NCBI GenBank assembly: GCA_947497185.1
Contig: CANMFL010000008.1
Coordinates: 1-64,000, forward strand
DNA: 64,000 nt
Reading direction: 5' to 3'
Origin: an uncultured Paracoccaceae bacterium
GTDB lineage: Bacteria; Pseudomonadota; Alphaproteobacteria; Rhodobacterales; Rhodobacteraceae
Under the pieces are notes generated by a model. It was not told the DNA's origin. It searched no databases and saw only the letters and a list, made by a program, of their open reading frames with translations. Every line of letters starts with the position of its first letter. Positions within the stretch are counted from its first letter, which is position 1. Of the stretch, positions 43,757-53,972 are shown piece by piece. A program made the position numbers and the translations under genes.

Positions 43757-45171
43757 CCAAGGCTGCTTTGCCCCCAATTCTGGCGACGCGCTACGACCGC
43801 GCGGCCTGTGCTGTGGGTGTTGTGCATCTGGGATTCGGCGCGTTCCATCGGGCGCACCAAGCTGTCTATCTCGATGATTATATGGACAAAACTGGCGACC
43901 TGCGCTGGGGCGTTGCCGCTGTAAACCTGCGCGGGGCAGAGGCGGATGCTTTTGCTGCGGCGGCTGGCGATGTGGCACACCACGATGGGTATTTCCTGAA
44001 ATCTTACGCGGCAGATGGCGCCCAAGCGTTGCGCCGTGTGCGCTCACATGTGCAGTTTGCTGATTGGAGCGTCGACCGTGCCGCAACAGAGGCGTTGTTG
44101 GCGCAAGACAGCGTGCATCTGGTGACGATCACAGTGACCGAAAGCGGGTATTACACCGATCCAAACGGTGATTTGAACCTTGGTGATCCGGTGATCGCGT
44201 CTGAAATCAAAGGCGGCACCGCGCACAGCGTTTACGGTTATCTGCGGGCAGGTTTGCAAGCGCGGATGGAGCAATCCGGTGCTCCGTTGACCATCGCGTG
44301 CTGTGACAATATCCGTCAAAACGGCAAGATGTTGCACCGTAATTTGCTGGCCTATCTGTCAGCGTGTAGTGATGCTGATCTGTACGACTGGACGGCTGCG
44401 AACGTAGCATTCCCATGTTCGATGGTGGACCGGATCACGCCGCGCAGCACGCCTGAATTAAGCGCAGAATTGACCGCTTTGATAGGCTCGCCTGTCGCGT
44501 CACCGATCATGGCCGAAGATTTCATCCAGTGGGTTCTGCAGGACAAAGCCGCGGCCGACATGCCGGATCTGGACCAAGCGGGCGTGACCGTGACCGCGGA
44601 TGTCGACCCATTCGAGGAAACCAAAATTCGTGTTTTGAACGGCGGCCATACGGCGCTGTGTTATTTCGCAGCCCTAGAAGGTGTCGAAACCTTTGATGCC
44701 GCGATGCGGGTGCCGCATTTGTACGAACATTTTCGCGCATTCGAGGCCGAAGTATTGCCCGCGATCACGATTGATTTGCCGTTCTCAAAGACGGATTATC
44801 TGGAGAAGATCGACGCCCGTTTCGGCAATCAAGCAATTGGGGACACCGTGGCGCGGATCTGTGCGGACGGCATGGCAAAGTTCCCGATTTTCATCCGACC
44901 GACGCTGGAAGGCTGTTTCGCGCAGAGCATCGTGCCTGCATCCGCGATCCGCAGCATTGCCAGTTGGTACGTCTTTGCGCAGCATGTGCAGGCTGGCAAA
45001 ATCCCGTTCAAATACGTGGAACCCAGCTGGGACGATCTTGCCGCGATGCTGGGCAATGACACCTTTATCACCTCTCCCCAGCTTTGGGGCGATCTACCTG
45101 AAACTTATCCTGAATTTGCCGAGACACTTCGGCTTGATATCTTTGAATTGGAGCAAAAATGGCCGGTTTGA
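43753..45171 (+). CDS. Long-chain polyol (mannitol 2-)dehydrogenase
   Basis: The 472-residue protein is of the mannitol dehydrogenase/MtlK family. An N-terminal Rossmann-type part begins VVHLGFGAFHRAHQAVYLDD. The C-terminal catalytic domain has KIRVLNGGHTALCYF, the K-x4-N-x2-H motif that holds the active-site Lys, Asn and His. It oxidises mannitol to fructose, or sorbitol/arabitol to the matching ketose, with NAD+. Tagaturonate/fructuronate reductases share the fold, but the transporter context favours a polyol. It overlaps the ATPase gene by 13 bases. Confidence 0.92.
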   Translation: MTKAALPPILATRYDRAACAVGVVHLGFGAFHRAHQAVYLDDYMDKTGDLRWGVAAVNLRGAEADAFAAAAGDVAHHDGYFLKSYAADGAQALRRVRSHVQFADWSVDRAATEALLAQDSVHLVTITVTESGYYTDPNGDLNLGDPVIASEIKGGTAHSVYGYLRAGLQARMEQSGAPLTIACCDNIRQNGKMLHRNLLAYLSACSDADLYDWTAANVAFPCSMVDRITPRSTPELSAELTALIGSPVASPIMAEDFIQWVLQDKAAADMPDLDQAGVTVTADVDPFEETKIRVLNGGHTALCYFAALEGVETFDAAMRVPHLYEHFRAFEAEVLPAITIDLPFSKTDYLEKIDARFGNQAIGDTVARICADGMAKFPIFIRPTLEGCFAQSIVPASAIRSIASWYVFAQHVQAGKIPFKYVEPSWDDLAAMLGNDTFITSPQLWGDLPETYPEFAETLRLDIFELEQKWPV

Positions 45172-46196
45172 CACTGCGCGACGTGCGCAAAAGCTATGGT
45201 GCCACGCAAGTTATGCATGGCGTTGATCTGGACATCGAAGACGGCGAATTCGTCGTATTTGTAGGTCCGTCGGGTTGTGGGAAATCCACGCTTTTGCGGA
45301 TGATCGCAGGGCTAGAGGAAATCACATCCGGTTCGGTATGCATCGGTGACACCGAAGTGAACCAAGTCGCCGCATCCAAACGCGGCGTGGCGATGGTGTT
45401 CCAGACATATGCGCTGTACCCGCACATGACAGTCTATAAGAATATGGCGTTTGGTCTGAAGCAGGCCAAGACGGACCCCGCAGAGATCGACCGCCGCGTG
45501 AAAGCCGCTGCCGAAATTCTGCAGATCACTGATTACTTGGACCGTTCACCACGCAACCTGTCCGGCGGGCAACGCCAGCGTGTGGCGATTGGCCGTGCGA
45601 TTGTGCGCGACCCGGAAGTGTTCTTGTTCGACGAACCATTGTCGAACCTTGATGCGGCCCTGCGTGTGCAGACACGTTTGGAAATTGCACGTCTGCACGA
45701 ACGCCTTGAGACCACGATGATCTACGTGACGCACGATCAGGTCGAAGCGATGACGCTTGCCGACAAAATCGTTGTGCTGCGCGATGGTCGCGTCGAGCAG
45801 GTTGGTAGCCCGATCGAACTGTACGAGCGGCCACGAAATGCCTTTGTTGCGCAGTTTATTGGTAGCCCGAAAATGAACTTTTTCGATGCGGATGAACTGA
45901 CAAGCGAGGCTGCTGGCGTGTTGGGTCGCGCGGCCGATGCCAATGTGCAAATCGGTTTACGTCCCGAGCATATGATCCCGACAGCCACCGGTGCTGTTGT
46001 CGAAGGCAAGCTTGAGCTCGTCGAGAACCTTGGCGAATACGCTTTGGTTCACCTGATTACAGCCAAAGGCACAGAGTTTATCGCGAAAACCGAAAAGCCA
46101 CCGAGCCAAGCGAAAGGCGAGATGATCGGCTTTACGATCAAGCCGGAACTCGCCCACGCGTTTGATAAAACAACAGGGCTGCGGTTAGTCGAATAA
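45159..46196 (+). CDS. Polyol ABC transporter ATP-binding protein (UgpC/SmoK-like)
   Basis: The 345-residue ATPase has GPSGCGKST (Walker A), LSGGQRQRVAIGRAI (signature), VFLFDEPLSNLDA (Walker B) and YVTHDQVEAMTLAD, then a C-terminal OB-fold (TOBE) domain with IGLRPEHM. This is the MalK/UgpC class that powers sugar and polyol importers. It is the last gene of the operon, whose terminator follows at 46219. Confidence 0.95.
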   Translation: MAGLTLRDVRKSYGATQVMHGVDLDIEDGEFVVFVGPSGCGKSTLLRMIAGLEEITSGSVCIGDTEVNQVAASKRGVAMVFQTYALYPHMTVYKNMAFGLKQAKTDPAEIDRRVKAAAEILQITDYLDRSPRNLSGGQRQRVAIGRAIVRDPEVFLFDEPLSNLDAALRVQTRLEIARLHERLETTMIYVTHDQVEAMTLADKIVVLRDGRVEQVGSPIELYERPRNAFVAQFIGSPKMNFFDADELTSEAAGVLGRAADANVQIGLRPEHMIPTATGAVVEGKLELVENLGEYALVHLITAKGTEFIAKTEKPPSQAKGEMIGFTIKPELAHAFDKTTGLRLVE

Positions 46197-46218
46197 TCCA
46201 CTCCACTCACTGAAATGA

Positions 46219-46247
46219 AAAGCGCGCCCGCAATGGCGCGTTTTTTT
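46219..46247 (+). terminator. Terminator of the polyol operon
   Basis: CGCGCC and GGCGCG with a 6-base loop are flanked by A and T runs; seven T residues follow (46241-46247). The start lies 23 bases after the ATPase stop. Confidence 0.88.
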
Positions 46248-46336
46248 GTGTTTGGCGATCACGTAGACGTCATCTCTATCTTGCATGATCGGCGCGATGG
46301 CATACCTTTGATCAAACACAAGAATTAAGGATCACC

Positions 46337-47671
46337 ATGACCCGATTGTTCGCTACTGCCATCGCGCTATTTTTGCCCATGGCCGCGACCGCCGAAGACG
46401 CCGTCACCACATTCACGCTAGATAACGGCATGGACGTCGTCGTGATCGAAGATCACCGCGCCCCTGTCGTCACGCAGATGGTTTGGTACAAAACCGGATC
46501 GGCGGACGAACCTGTCGGGGCGTCTGGGGTCGCGCATTTTCTGGAACATCTGTTGTTCAAGGGCACAGACGTACTAGAGCCGGGCGAGTTCTCCGCGACG
46601 GTCGCCGACAATGGCGGGTCTGACAACGCGTTCACGAGCTACGATTACACAGCCTATTTTCAACGCATTGCGGCTGATCGGTTAGAGCTGATGATGCAGA
46701 TGGAAAGCAACCGGATGAACAATCTGCGGATTACGGAAGCTGATATCGAAACAGAGCGACAGGTCATCCTGGAAGAACGCAACCAGCGTACTGAGAACAA
46801 TGCAGGTGCGCTGGCACGTGAACAATTCAACGCTGCCTTGTATCAGAATCACCGTTACGGCGTGCCGATCATCGGCTGGAAACACGAGATGGAAGACCTG
46901 TCGCTGCAAGACGCGCTGGACTTTTATGACCTCTATTATTCGCCGAATAATGCCATCTTGATTGTGGCTGGTGACGTGTATCCTGATGATGTGCGCGCGT
47001 TGGCAGAAACCTATTACGGTGTGATCCCCGCAGAACCGGACTTGCCAGAACGCATTCGCCCAGAAGAACCACCGCAGCGGGCTGAGCGCCGGATTACATA
47101 CGTCGATCAACGTGTGTCACAACCGTATCTCAGCCGCTCTTACCTCGCGCCGGAACGTGATGCAGGTGCGCAAGAAGAGGCGGCAGCGTTGGTCTATCTG
47201 TCTGAATTGCTTGGCGGATCGCCATTTACATCCGTGCTAGGCACCGCATTGCAGTTTGACACGCAAATGGCGGTCTATAGTGGCACGGGCTACAGCGGAT
47301 CGTCGTTGGATGACACGTCGTTTGGCATCTCTGTTGCACCCGCCGATGGTGTCAGCCTGTCAGAGGTCGAAGCCGCGATGGACGCCGCAATCGCTGCGTT
47401 CCTTGAGGCGCCAATCGACGAGGCGCGCATGGACAGCATCCGCACGCAACTGCGCGCATCCGAGATTTATGCGCTGGACGATGTGGCAGGCATTGCACGC
47501 CGCTACGGGGCTGCTTTGACCCAAGGATTGACGGTCCAAGACGTGCAAGAGTGGCCCGATGTGTTGCAAGCCGTGACCGCCGAAGACGTCAAAGCCGTCG
47601 CCGAAAAAGTCCTGAACCGTGATCAAGCCGTAACCGGCTGGGTCGTGTCCAGCAAAGAGGAGGCACGCTAA
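46337..47671 (+). CDS. M16-family zinc protease, catalytic subunit
   Basis: The 444-residue protein has a signal peptide (MTRLFATAIALFLPMAATA) and the inverted zinc motif HFLEH (67-71). A distal Glu lies in the ETERQVILEERNQR segment about 75 residues later. It is a periplasmic pitrilysin-type peptidase. The next gene, sharing one base, encodes an M16 homolog without the motif, so the two probably form the usual catalytic/non-catalytic heterodimer. Substrates are unknown, probably small peptides or fragments in the periplasm. Confidence 0.93.
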   Translation: MTRLFATAIALFLPMAATAEDAVTTFTLDNGMDVVVIEDHRAPVVTQMVWYKTGSADEPVGASGVAHFLEHLLFKGTDVLEPGEFSATVADNGGSDNAFTSYDYTAYFQRIAADRLELMMQMESNRMNNLRITEADIETERQVILEERNQRTENNAGALAREQFNAALYQNHRYGVPIIGWKHEMEDLSLQDALDFYDLYYSPNNAILIVAGDVYPDDVRALAETYYGVIPAEPDLPERIRPEEPPQRAERRITYVDQRVSQPYLSRSYLAPERDAGAQEEAAALVYLSELLGGSPFTSVLGTALQFDTQMAVYSGTGYSGSSLDDTSFGISVAPADGVSLSEVEAAMDAAIAAFLEAPIDEARMDSIRTQLRASEIYALDDVAGIARRYGAALTQGLTVQDVQEWPDVLQAVTAEDVKAVAEKVLNRDQAVTGWVVSSKEEAR

Positions 47672-48981
47672 TGCGGCACTTTATTCTTACGGCGGTTTTT
47701 GCTGTCACTGCCTCTGTCGCGTCTGCTGCGGTGGATATTAAAACAGTTACATCCGAGGGCGGAATTAACGCTTGGGTCGTCGAAGAACCTTCGATCCCGT
47801 TTGTCGCGTTAGAAATCCGCATTCGCGGTGGCGCGTCGTTGGACGAGGAAGGCAAGCGCGGCGCGGTCAATCTGATGATGGGCCTGCTTGAAGAAGGCTC
47901 TGGCGAGATGTCAGCGCAGGAATTCCAAACCAAACGCGAAAGCCTCGCAGCGTCGTTTGGCTACCGCGCATCTGACGATACGATTTCACTATCCGCGCAA
48001 ATCCTGACCGAAAATCAGGACGAAGCATTAGCGTTGTTCAAGCAATCGCTGATCAATCCGACCTTTGACCAAGACGCAATCGACCGCGTGCGAGCGCAGG
48101 TGATTTCAGGGATCAACAGCGACGCGAAAAGCCCGAACAGTATTGCGAGCACATACTTCAATGCATCGGCATTTGGCGATCATCCTTATGGCAGCAGCAT
48201 GGACGGCACCATCGAAAGCGTCTCGGCGCTGACCCAAGATGACCTGTTCGCGGCACACCGCAATACGCTGACACGCGACCGATTGTTTGTGTCTGCTGTG
48301 GGCGACGTCACGGCGGACGAGATCGGGCCCATTTTGGACGACTTATTGGGCGATTTACCTGCCGAAGGGCCAGCGTTGCCTGACGATGTTGACTTTGGCC
48401 TGTCGGGTGGCGTGTCGGTCATCGACTTTGAAACACCGCAGTCGGTTGCACTGTTCGGCCATGCCGGGATCGAGCGTGATGACGACGATTTCTTTGCGGC
48501 TTACATCATGAACCAAATCCTTGGGGCGGGTGGTTTTGAATCGCGATTAATGGACGAAGTGCGCGAAAAACGTGGCCTGACTTACGGGATCAGCACGTAC
48601 CTTGTGCCGAAATTTCACGCCGAAATGGTGCTGGGGCAGGTGGCCTCGGCGAATGCCACGATTGCCGAGGCGATTGACGTGACACGTGCAGAATGGGCGC
48701 GAATGGCGGATGAGGGCGTGACCGAGGACGAACTCGCCGCCGCCAAAACCTACCTGACGGGTGAATATCCACTGCGTTTTGATGGCAACGGCGAGATCGC
48801 GGATATCATGGTCGGGATGCAGATGATCGGTCTGCCGCCAGAATATGTGATCAATCGGAACGACTATATCAAGGCCGTGACGTTAGAGGATATCAACCGC
48901 GTGGCTGGCGAACTGCTGGACCCGGAGGCGTTGCACTTTGTGGTTGTTGGGCAACCGGATGGGCTGGTTTCGACCGAATAG
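47671..48981 (+). CDS. M16-family protein, non-catalytic partner
   Basis: The 436-residue protein has a signal peptide (RHFILTAVFAVTASVASA). Where the catalytic subunit has HFLEH, this one has AVNLMMGLLEEG, so zinc cannot bind. FESRLMDEVREKRGLTYGIS is the conserved Arg/Tyr block that binds the substrate C-terminus in M16 partners. Its ATG shares a base with the preceding stop, so translation is coupled. Confidence 0.93.
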   Translation: MRHFILTAVFAVTASVASAAVDIKTVTSEGGINAWVVEEPSIPFVALEIRIRGGASLDEEGKRGAVNLMMGLLEEGSGEMSAQEFQTKRESLAASFGYRASDDTISLSAQILTENQDEALALFKQSLINPTFDQDAIDRVRAQVISGINSDAKSPNSIASTYFNASAFGDHPYGSSMDGTIESVSALTQDDLFAAHRNTLTRDRLFVSAVGDVTADEIGPILDDLLGDLPAEGPALPDDVDFGLSGGVSVIDFETPQSVALFGHAGIERDDDDFFAAYIMNQILGAGGFESRLMDEVREKRGLTYGISTYLVPKFHAEMVLGQVASANATIAEAIDVTRAEWARMADEGVTEDELAAAKTYLTGEYPLRFDGNGEIADIMVGMQMIGLPPEYVINRNDYIKAVTLEDINRVAGELLDPEALHFVVVGQPDGLVSTE

Positions 48982-49078
48982 TTCACGTCCGAACGCGATT
49001 ATCTATGACGGATTTTTCCGTGGATAACTTGGCGTCTGACCTCGCAGAATCAACGTGGGCTATGCTACAGCTTGTGGC

Positions 49079-50926
49079 ATGGCCCATGTAGACCCCCAGA
49101 TAAAGCCACAGCCTGTGATCAAACAGCTGGATGATGCTGCAATTAACCGTATCGCCGCTGGCGAAGTGCTGGAACGGCCCGCCTCTGCTGTCAAAGAACT
49201 GGCCGAGAACGCAGTTGATGCTGGCGCGACCCGCATTGAGGTCGTGATCGCCGATGGTGGCAAAACCTTGATCCGCGTCACAGACGATGGTTGCGGCATT
49301 GCCGCGCACGATCTGCCGCTTGCACTTTCACGCCACGCCACATCTAAAATTGACGGGTCTGACCTGCTGAATATCCATTCGTTTGGGTTCCGTGGTGAGG
49401 CGCTTCCGTCGCTTGGTGCGGTGGGCCGCCTGACGATCACATCGCGGGTGCCGCCCGAAACCGCCGCCCGTATTGCGGTTGCTGGTGGCGTCACGGATGC
49501 GGTTGCCCCCGCGGCGCTGAACAACGGGACCGTCGTGGAATTACGCGACATGTTCTATGCCACGCCCGCCCGTCTAAAATTCCTGCGAACTGATCGCGCC
49601 GAAGCGCAGGCCGTGGGTGATGTTATCAAGCGGCTTGCGATGGCCGAGCCGTTTATTACCTTTATCTTGCGCGATGCGTCGAATGGCGATCAACGTACGA
49701 CGTTCCGTGCTGACGCCGAAACTGGCGATTTGTTTGATGCGCTGCATGGGCGGTTGCGGTCAGTTCTGGGGCGTGAGTTTGCCGAAAACGCGATAGCGAT
49801 TGATGCAGAGCGCGACGGATTTCATCTGACCGGATATGCTGCGCTGCCGACCTATTCCCGTGGTGCTGCAATTGCGCAATTCCTGTTTGTGAATGGCCGT
49901 CCAGTGCGGGACAAAATGCTGCTGGGCGCATTGCGTGCGGCCTATATGGATGTGCTGTCGCGTGACCGGCATCCGGTTGCTGCACTGTTCGTGGATTGTG
50001 ACCCGTCGCTAGTTGATGTGAACGTGCATCCTGCAAAATCAGAGGTGCGGTTTCGTGACCCAGGGGCTGTACGCGGGCTGATCGTGTCAGGTCTTCGTCA
50101 TGCGCTTGCTGATGCCGGACACCGTGCGTCTACGACTGTTGCTGGGGCAACATTAGGCGCAATGCAACGCGAGCAAACGCGACCATCAGAGCAAATGCCA
50201 CCGCGCGTCTACCAAATGGATCGACCGTCGTTCAGTGCGCGATCCATGACATTCCAAGCGCAGGCCCCGCAAGCGATGACCGGATTTTCCGAGCCGTCAG
50301 CGCGGTTTGAGCCGATGCCAACTGAAGATGCGGTTTCGCAACATCATTTGCCGCTTGGTGCTGCCCGCGCTCAGGTGCATGAAAACTACATCATCGCGCA
50401 AACCGAAACAGGCATGGTGATTGTGGATCAACATGCGGCGCACGAACGGCTTGTGTACGAAAAACTCAAAGGGCAAATGGCTGCGAATGGTGTCCCAGCA
50501 CAGGCGCTTTTGATCCCAGAAATTGTTGAACTGTCCGACAACGAGGTCGCGACATTGCTTGGCTTTGCGGAGGACTTACAAAAAATGGGTCTGACGATCG
50601 AGGCATTCGGTGGAAACGCGATTGCCGTGCGTGAAACGCCTGCGATCTTGGGCGAAATCAACGCGGCCAATATGCTGCGCGATATTCTGGACGAGCTGAC
50701 CGATCAGGGCGACAGCACACAGCTGAAGTCTCGCATCGATGCAATCCTCAGCCGTGTGTCGTGCCATGGGTCGATCCGCTCTGGCAGGCGTATGCAAGCC
50801 GATGAAATGAATGCGCTTTTACGCGAAATGGAAGCGACCCCGATGTCGGGACAATGCAACCATGGCAGGCCAACTTATGTGGAGCTAAAACTTAGTGATA
50901 TCGAACGACTGTTTGGTCGCACATGA
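49079..50926 (+). CDS. mutL: DNA mismatch repair protein MutL
   Basis: The ATG at 49079 is the best start; the GTG at 49055 adds eight residues with no family match. The protein of about 615 residues has the GHKL ATPase domain: the [26 protein letters not shown] motif region with the catalytic Glu and Mg-binding Asn, DDGCGI, and [16 protein letters not shown] linker (about 335-430) is Met/Pro/Gln-rich. The C-terminal dimerisation domain ends [22 protein letters not shown] and [11 protein letters not shown]. It couples MutS recognition to strand repair. It overlaps rmuC by 4 bases. Confidence 0.97.
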   Translation: MAHVDPQIKPQPVIKQLDDAAINRIAAGEVLERPASAVKELAENAVDAGATRIEVVIADGGKTLIRVTDDGCGIAAHDLPLALSRHATSKIDGSDLLNIHSFGFRGEALPSLGAVGRLTITSRVPPETAARIAVAGGVTDAVAPAALNNGTVVELRDMFYATPARLKFLRTDRAEAQAVGDVIKRLAMAEPFITFILRDASNGDQRTTFRADAETGDLFDALHGRLRSVLGREFAENAIAIDAERDGFHLTGYAALPTYSRGAAIAQFLFVNGRPVRDKMLLGALRAAYMDVLSRDRHPVAALFVDCDPSLVDVNVHPAKSEVRFRDPGAVRGLIVSGLRHALADAGHRASTTVAGATLGAMQREQTRPSEQMPPRVYQMDRPSFSARSMTFQAQAPQAMTGFSEPSARFEPMPTEDAVSQHHLPLGAARAQVHENYIIAQTETGMVIVDQHAAHERLVYEKLKGQMAANGVPAQALLIPEIVELSDNEVATLLGFAEDLQKMGLTIEAFGGNAIAVRETPAILGEINAANMLRDILDELTDQGDSTQLKSRIDAILSRVSCHGSIRSGRRMQADEMNALLREMEATPMSGQCNHGRPTYVELKLSDIERLFGRT

Positions 50927-52161
50927 TTGAAATCGCTGGCGAAAGTTACGCATTGCACGATCCGCGTGTGGTCGCTGCGTTGGTTGGTGTGTTGGTCATC
51001 GTCGCTGTGCTTTGGCTGCTGATTTCATCCGCTCGCAAAGCCACGCAATCGACGCTTTTGGTGCAGGATGTTGCGGCTCATATGAGCCGTTTGTCCTACG
51101 ATGTGACTGCGCTGTCGCAGGGACAACACCAGCTTGCGGGTAATATCCAAACCGTCAGCGACGCGCAGGCCAACGCCCAAGTGCGCGTGATCCAGACGAT
51201 GGAAACACGGCTGGCAGAGGTGCAAACGCAGGTTGCAGATCGTCTTGCCGACAATGCCCGAAAATCCGCGATGAGCATGTCCGAGATGCAGGAGCGGATG
51301 AAGGAAACGCTGTCTGGTTCGTCCGAGAAAACGACGCAAAGCCTGACGCAATTGCAAGAACGCTTGGCGACTATCGACAAGGCGCAGACCAATATCGAAA
51401 AGCTGTCGGGCGATGTTTTGTCCCTGCAAGATATCCTGTCGAACAAACAACGGCGCGGTATGTTTGGTGAAATCCAACTGACGGATATCGTGTCAAGAGC
51501 ACTGCCATCGGATGCCTATGCGCTGCAATCGACGCTTTCAAACGGGAAACGTGCGGACTGTCTGGTGCATTTACCGAATCCGCCGGGCCCGATTGTGATC
51601 GATGCGAAATTCCCGTTTGAAGCCTATGAGGTCTATGCCGCCGCTGAAACAAAGCCGGAGCAGGACGCGGCTTTGAAGGCGCTAGGTGATGCGGTAAAAG
51701 TCCACATCAAAGCGATTTCTGAAAAATACATCATCGAAGGGGAAACCGCTGACGGTGCCATCATGTTCCTACCATCCGAAGCCGTTTATGCCGAGCTACA
51801 CGCGCGATTGCCACATGTCGTGCGCGAAGGCTTTAACGCCCGCGTTTGGATTGTGTCACCGACGACGTGCATGGCGACGCTGAACACGATGCGCGCGATC
51901 TTGAAAGATGCGCGGATGCGTGAACAGGCTGGCGAAATTCGTAAGGCGTTGCGTTTGCTGCATCGTGACGTTGAGATTATCGGCGAAAAGGCGGGTAAGC
52001 TTGAGGTCCACTTGCGTCAGGCGGGGGACGACGTCGCTGGTGTACTGACTGCGGCCACCCGTGCCGGAAAACGTGCGGATCGGTTGGACAATTTTGATTT
52101 TGAAGAACTCGCGCCAGATGCGGAACCAAAGGTGGTTCCACTTGCGCCGCCCGAGCCCTAG
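50923..52161 (+). CDS. rmuC: DNA recombination protein RmuC
   Basis: The 412-residue protein has an N-terminal membrane segment (about 18-36; [15 protein letters not shown]), a long coiled-coil region (about 40-170) and the RmuC nuclease-like core ([53 protein letters not shown]). RmuC limits genome inversions and rearrangement at short repeats. The pairing with mutL places two genome-stability genes in one transcript, with a 4-base ATGA overlap. Confidence 0.96.
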   Translation: MIEIAGESYALHDPRVVAALVGVLVIVAVLWLLISSARKATQSTLLVQDVAAHMSRLSYDVTALSQGQHQLAGNIQTVSDAQANAQVRVIQTMETRLAEVQTQVADRLADNARKSAMSMSEMQERMKETLSGSSEKTTQSLTQLQERLATIDKAQTNIEKLSGDVLSLQDILSNKQRRGMFGEIQLTDIVSRALPSDAYALQSTLSNGKRADCLVHLPNPPGPIVIDAKFPFEAYEVYAAAETKPEQDAALKALGDAVKVHIKAISEKYIIEGETADGAIMFLPSEAVYAELHARLPHVVREGFNARVWIVSPTTCMATLNTMRAILKDARMREQAGEIRKALRLLHRDVEIIGEKAGKLEVHLRQAGDDVAGVLTAATRAGKRADRLDNFDFEELAPDAEPKVVPLAPPEP

Positions 52162-52200
52162 GGGCATGGTGCACGCAACGCTTTTGAGGGAACGACTGCT

Positions 52201-52578
52201 ATGATCCGTTTGATGTCTGCTGTTTTGGCAACCGCCGCACTTGTTGCTTGCACCGATGGCCAGCCGCTTGCGGGTGATGCGCCTGCACAGGCCAGCCGTT
52301 TTTACGCTGATGTGTTTCAAGATAAACCTTTCGACGAGGCGGCTGTTAAGGTTGTTGTCTCGGAAGCTGGTGAATTGCGGACCTACACATTGCGTCCTTG
52401 CAATAGCGGTGCAGGTGTTTGTGGGGCTACGACTGGTGCTTATCAGGTGACGCCTGATTATTACGTTGTATCAGGAACTTATCCTGGCCGGACGTTCTGG
52501 TTGTCGCCCGGTGGTGATGGGTACATGTCGCGCGGTGGCGTGAAGACCAATCTTGCTTGGAACGAAGCCACCCAATAG
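52201..52578 (+). CDS. Small lipoprotein of unknown function
   Basis: The 125-residue protein has a lipoprotein signal (MIRLMSAVLATAALVAC, Cys17 at the lipobox). The mature part has two further Cys (RPCNSGAGVC, about residues 67-73), probably a disulfide, and aromatic/Gly-rich strands to the end. I do not recognise a family. It starts 39 bases after rmuC and may share its transcript. Confidence 0.75.
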   Translation: MIRLMSAVLATAALVACTDGQPLAGDAPAQASRFYADVFQDKPFDEAAVKVVVSEAGELRTYTLRPCNSGAGVCGATTGAYQVTPDYYVVSGTYPGRTFWLSPGGDGYMSRGGVKTNLAWNEATQ

Positions 52579-52651
52579 ACATATTTCTGTCGAATTTACG
52601 GTTCATTAACCAATTGTGACGAGGATCGTCGCGGGATTGGGGAGTGATCAT

Positions 52652-52924
52652 ATGACACGTTTTGGCAAATTGATCAGTGGATTTGGTGGTGTTGCACTGC
52701 TGGCCACGCTGCCGATGCTTCTAGGGGCTGCCGGTCCAACAGGCACGACCCAAGCCACACATTTTGTCAGCTCTGGTCGTGCCGTAAATACGATTGCAGA
52801 TATGTCAGCCGCCGAGCAATCGCAGGCGCGTGCGCAGATTTGGGCGCTGACAGGACGGACGAATGCGCCGACTTGTTCCAACGACGCATCCTGTTTTGAG
52901 TTGGTGCAAACGCAGCTACGTTAA
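52652..52924 (+). CDS. Small secreted protein
   Basis: The ATG at 52652 has GGGGAG 8 bases upstream. The 90-residue protein has a signal peptide (about 1-27, ending LLGAAG) and a short mature part with a single Cys pair (TCSNDASC, about residues 76-83) and a helical DMSAAEQSQARAQIW segment. No family is recognised. It is convergent with the saccharopine dehydrogenase operon. Confidence 0.68.
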   Translation: MTRFGKLISGFGGVALLATLPMLLGAAGPTGTTQATHFVSSGRAVNTIADMSAAEQSQARAQIWALTGRTNAPTCSNDASCFELVQTQLR

Positions 52925-52934
52925 TGTGCCGCGC

Positions 52935-53972
52935 TTAAAGGTGAGCACTAAATTCGGACCGCGCGCGTTCCCACACACCGTCGCCCAAGTTATCTAGCCC
53001 CAAAAGGTGTGGCAGCAATTGTGCCGCGAAATCTTCGCTGCTTTCACGTGGTAACAATGAGGGCAGGTTATCAATCGCCATCACGTCCAGCGGCGGTGCA
53101 TCGTGGACGCGCAGCACAGGACTGGCCCAAGTCGTCGCGCGGTCGTAGACTTTGATCGGAGAGAAATCGCTGTCAGGGTCGCAGGCAATATCGCCGATGA
53201 CACGCAGTTTACGTGGATCAGTGACGGTGCTGGCGGGTACAAAAACGGGTGTGCCGTGACGTGCGAGAATGCAGTTCAGGAAAATGTCGTGCTGCAACAC
53301 TTGGGGGAAGGGCCCACCGTTGGCGGTTTCGGCGATATCCCAACCGGTAACGGATAAACCAAGCGCCTTGCATAGATCAGCCGCACCGGTGCCCACGCGG
53401 CCAAGTGCGCCGATGATCAAGGTCGTGGGCTTTTGCCCATTTAGTGCTGTTGTAATCAGCTCTTGCAGATCAGTGGCATCCTTGACGCCTTGCACGTCGG
53501 CCAGGCCGGTTCCGTTTTGCTGCGCGGCCCATGCCAGTAGCGACATGGCCGCCCCTGCATAACCAGCCCAATAGCCGAATGCTGCGACACGACGTCCATC
53601 TAGATCAACCAGATATTCCAGATCATACAGCGTACCGCCGCCTTCTTTAAAGCGGTCAAGCAGGATGCGCCCGCTTGGCTGGTCTTTGTACGCATGGCCG
53701 AACATGATGTGGCGGTGGATAAGGGGCGTGCCGTCCTCGGGCAGTTCCTTGAGGCCGAAGATAATCGCGTCGAGCGGTGCGTCTGGCCAGCTACCGAGTG
53801 GCGCGATACCACAACCGACTTCGCTATATTCAGAGGTCGGGATGCAGCGATCTGTGCTGTCTTCCACCGTGACGGTGAAGCCTGCGGCGAGCATTTCTGC
53901 GGCACCTGCGGGCGTCAGCCCAACGCGGGTTTCGTGGTGACGGGGTTCTGCGCGTAGCCAAATATGGGTCAT
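52935..53972 (-). CDS. Saccharopine dehydrogenase (LYS1-like)
   Basis: The 345-residue protein resembles NAD-dependent, lysine-forming saccharopine dehydrogenase: HIWLRAEPRHHETRVGLTPAGAAEML at the start, EHRHIMFGHAYKDQ-type block as IHRHIMFGHAYKDQPSG, FGYWAGYAGAAMSLL, and a Rossmann motif near LIIGALGRVGTGAADL. It oxidises saccharopine to lysine and 2-oxoglutarate in fungi; in bacteria its role (lysine breakdown or a related amino acid) is unsettled. The same window has dapF, so lysine is made by the DAP route. It overlaps the upstream GST by 4 bases. Confidence 0.9.
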   Translation of the reverse strand: MTHIWLRAEPRHHETRVGLTPAGAAEMLAAGFTVTVEDSTDRCIPTSEYSEVGCGIAPLGSWPDAPLDAIIFGLKELPEDGTPLIHRHIMFGHAYKDQPSGRILLDRFKEGGGTLYDLEYLVDLDGRRVAAFGYWAGYAGAAMSLLAWAAQQNGTGLADVQGVKDATDLQELITTALNGQKPTTLIIGALGRVGTGAADLCKALGLSVTGWDIAETANGGPFPQVLQHDIFLNCILARHGTPVFVPASTVTDPRKLRVIGDIACDPDSDFSPIKVYDRATTWASPVLRVHDAPPLDVMAIDNLPSLLPRESSEDFAAQLLPHLLGLDNLGDGVWERARSEFSAHL

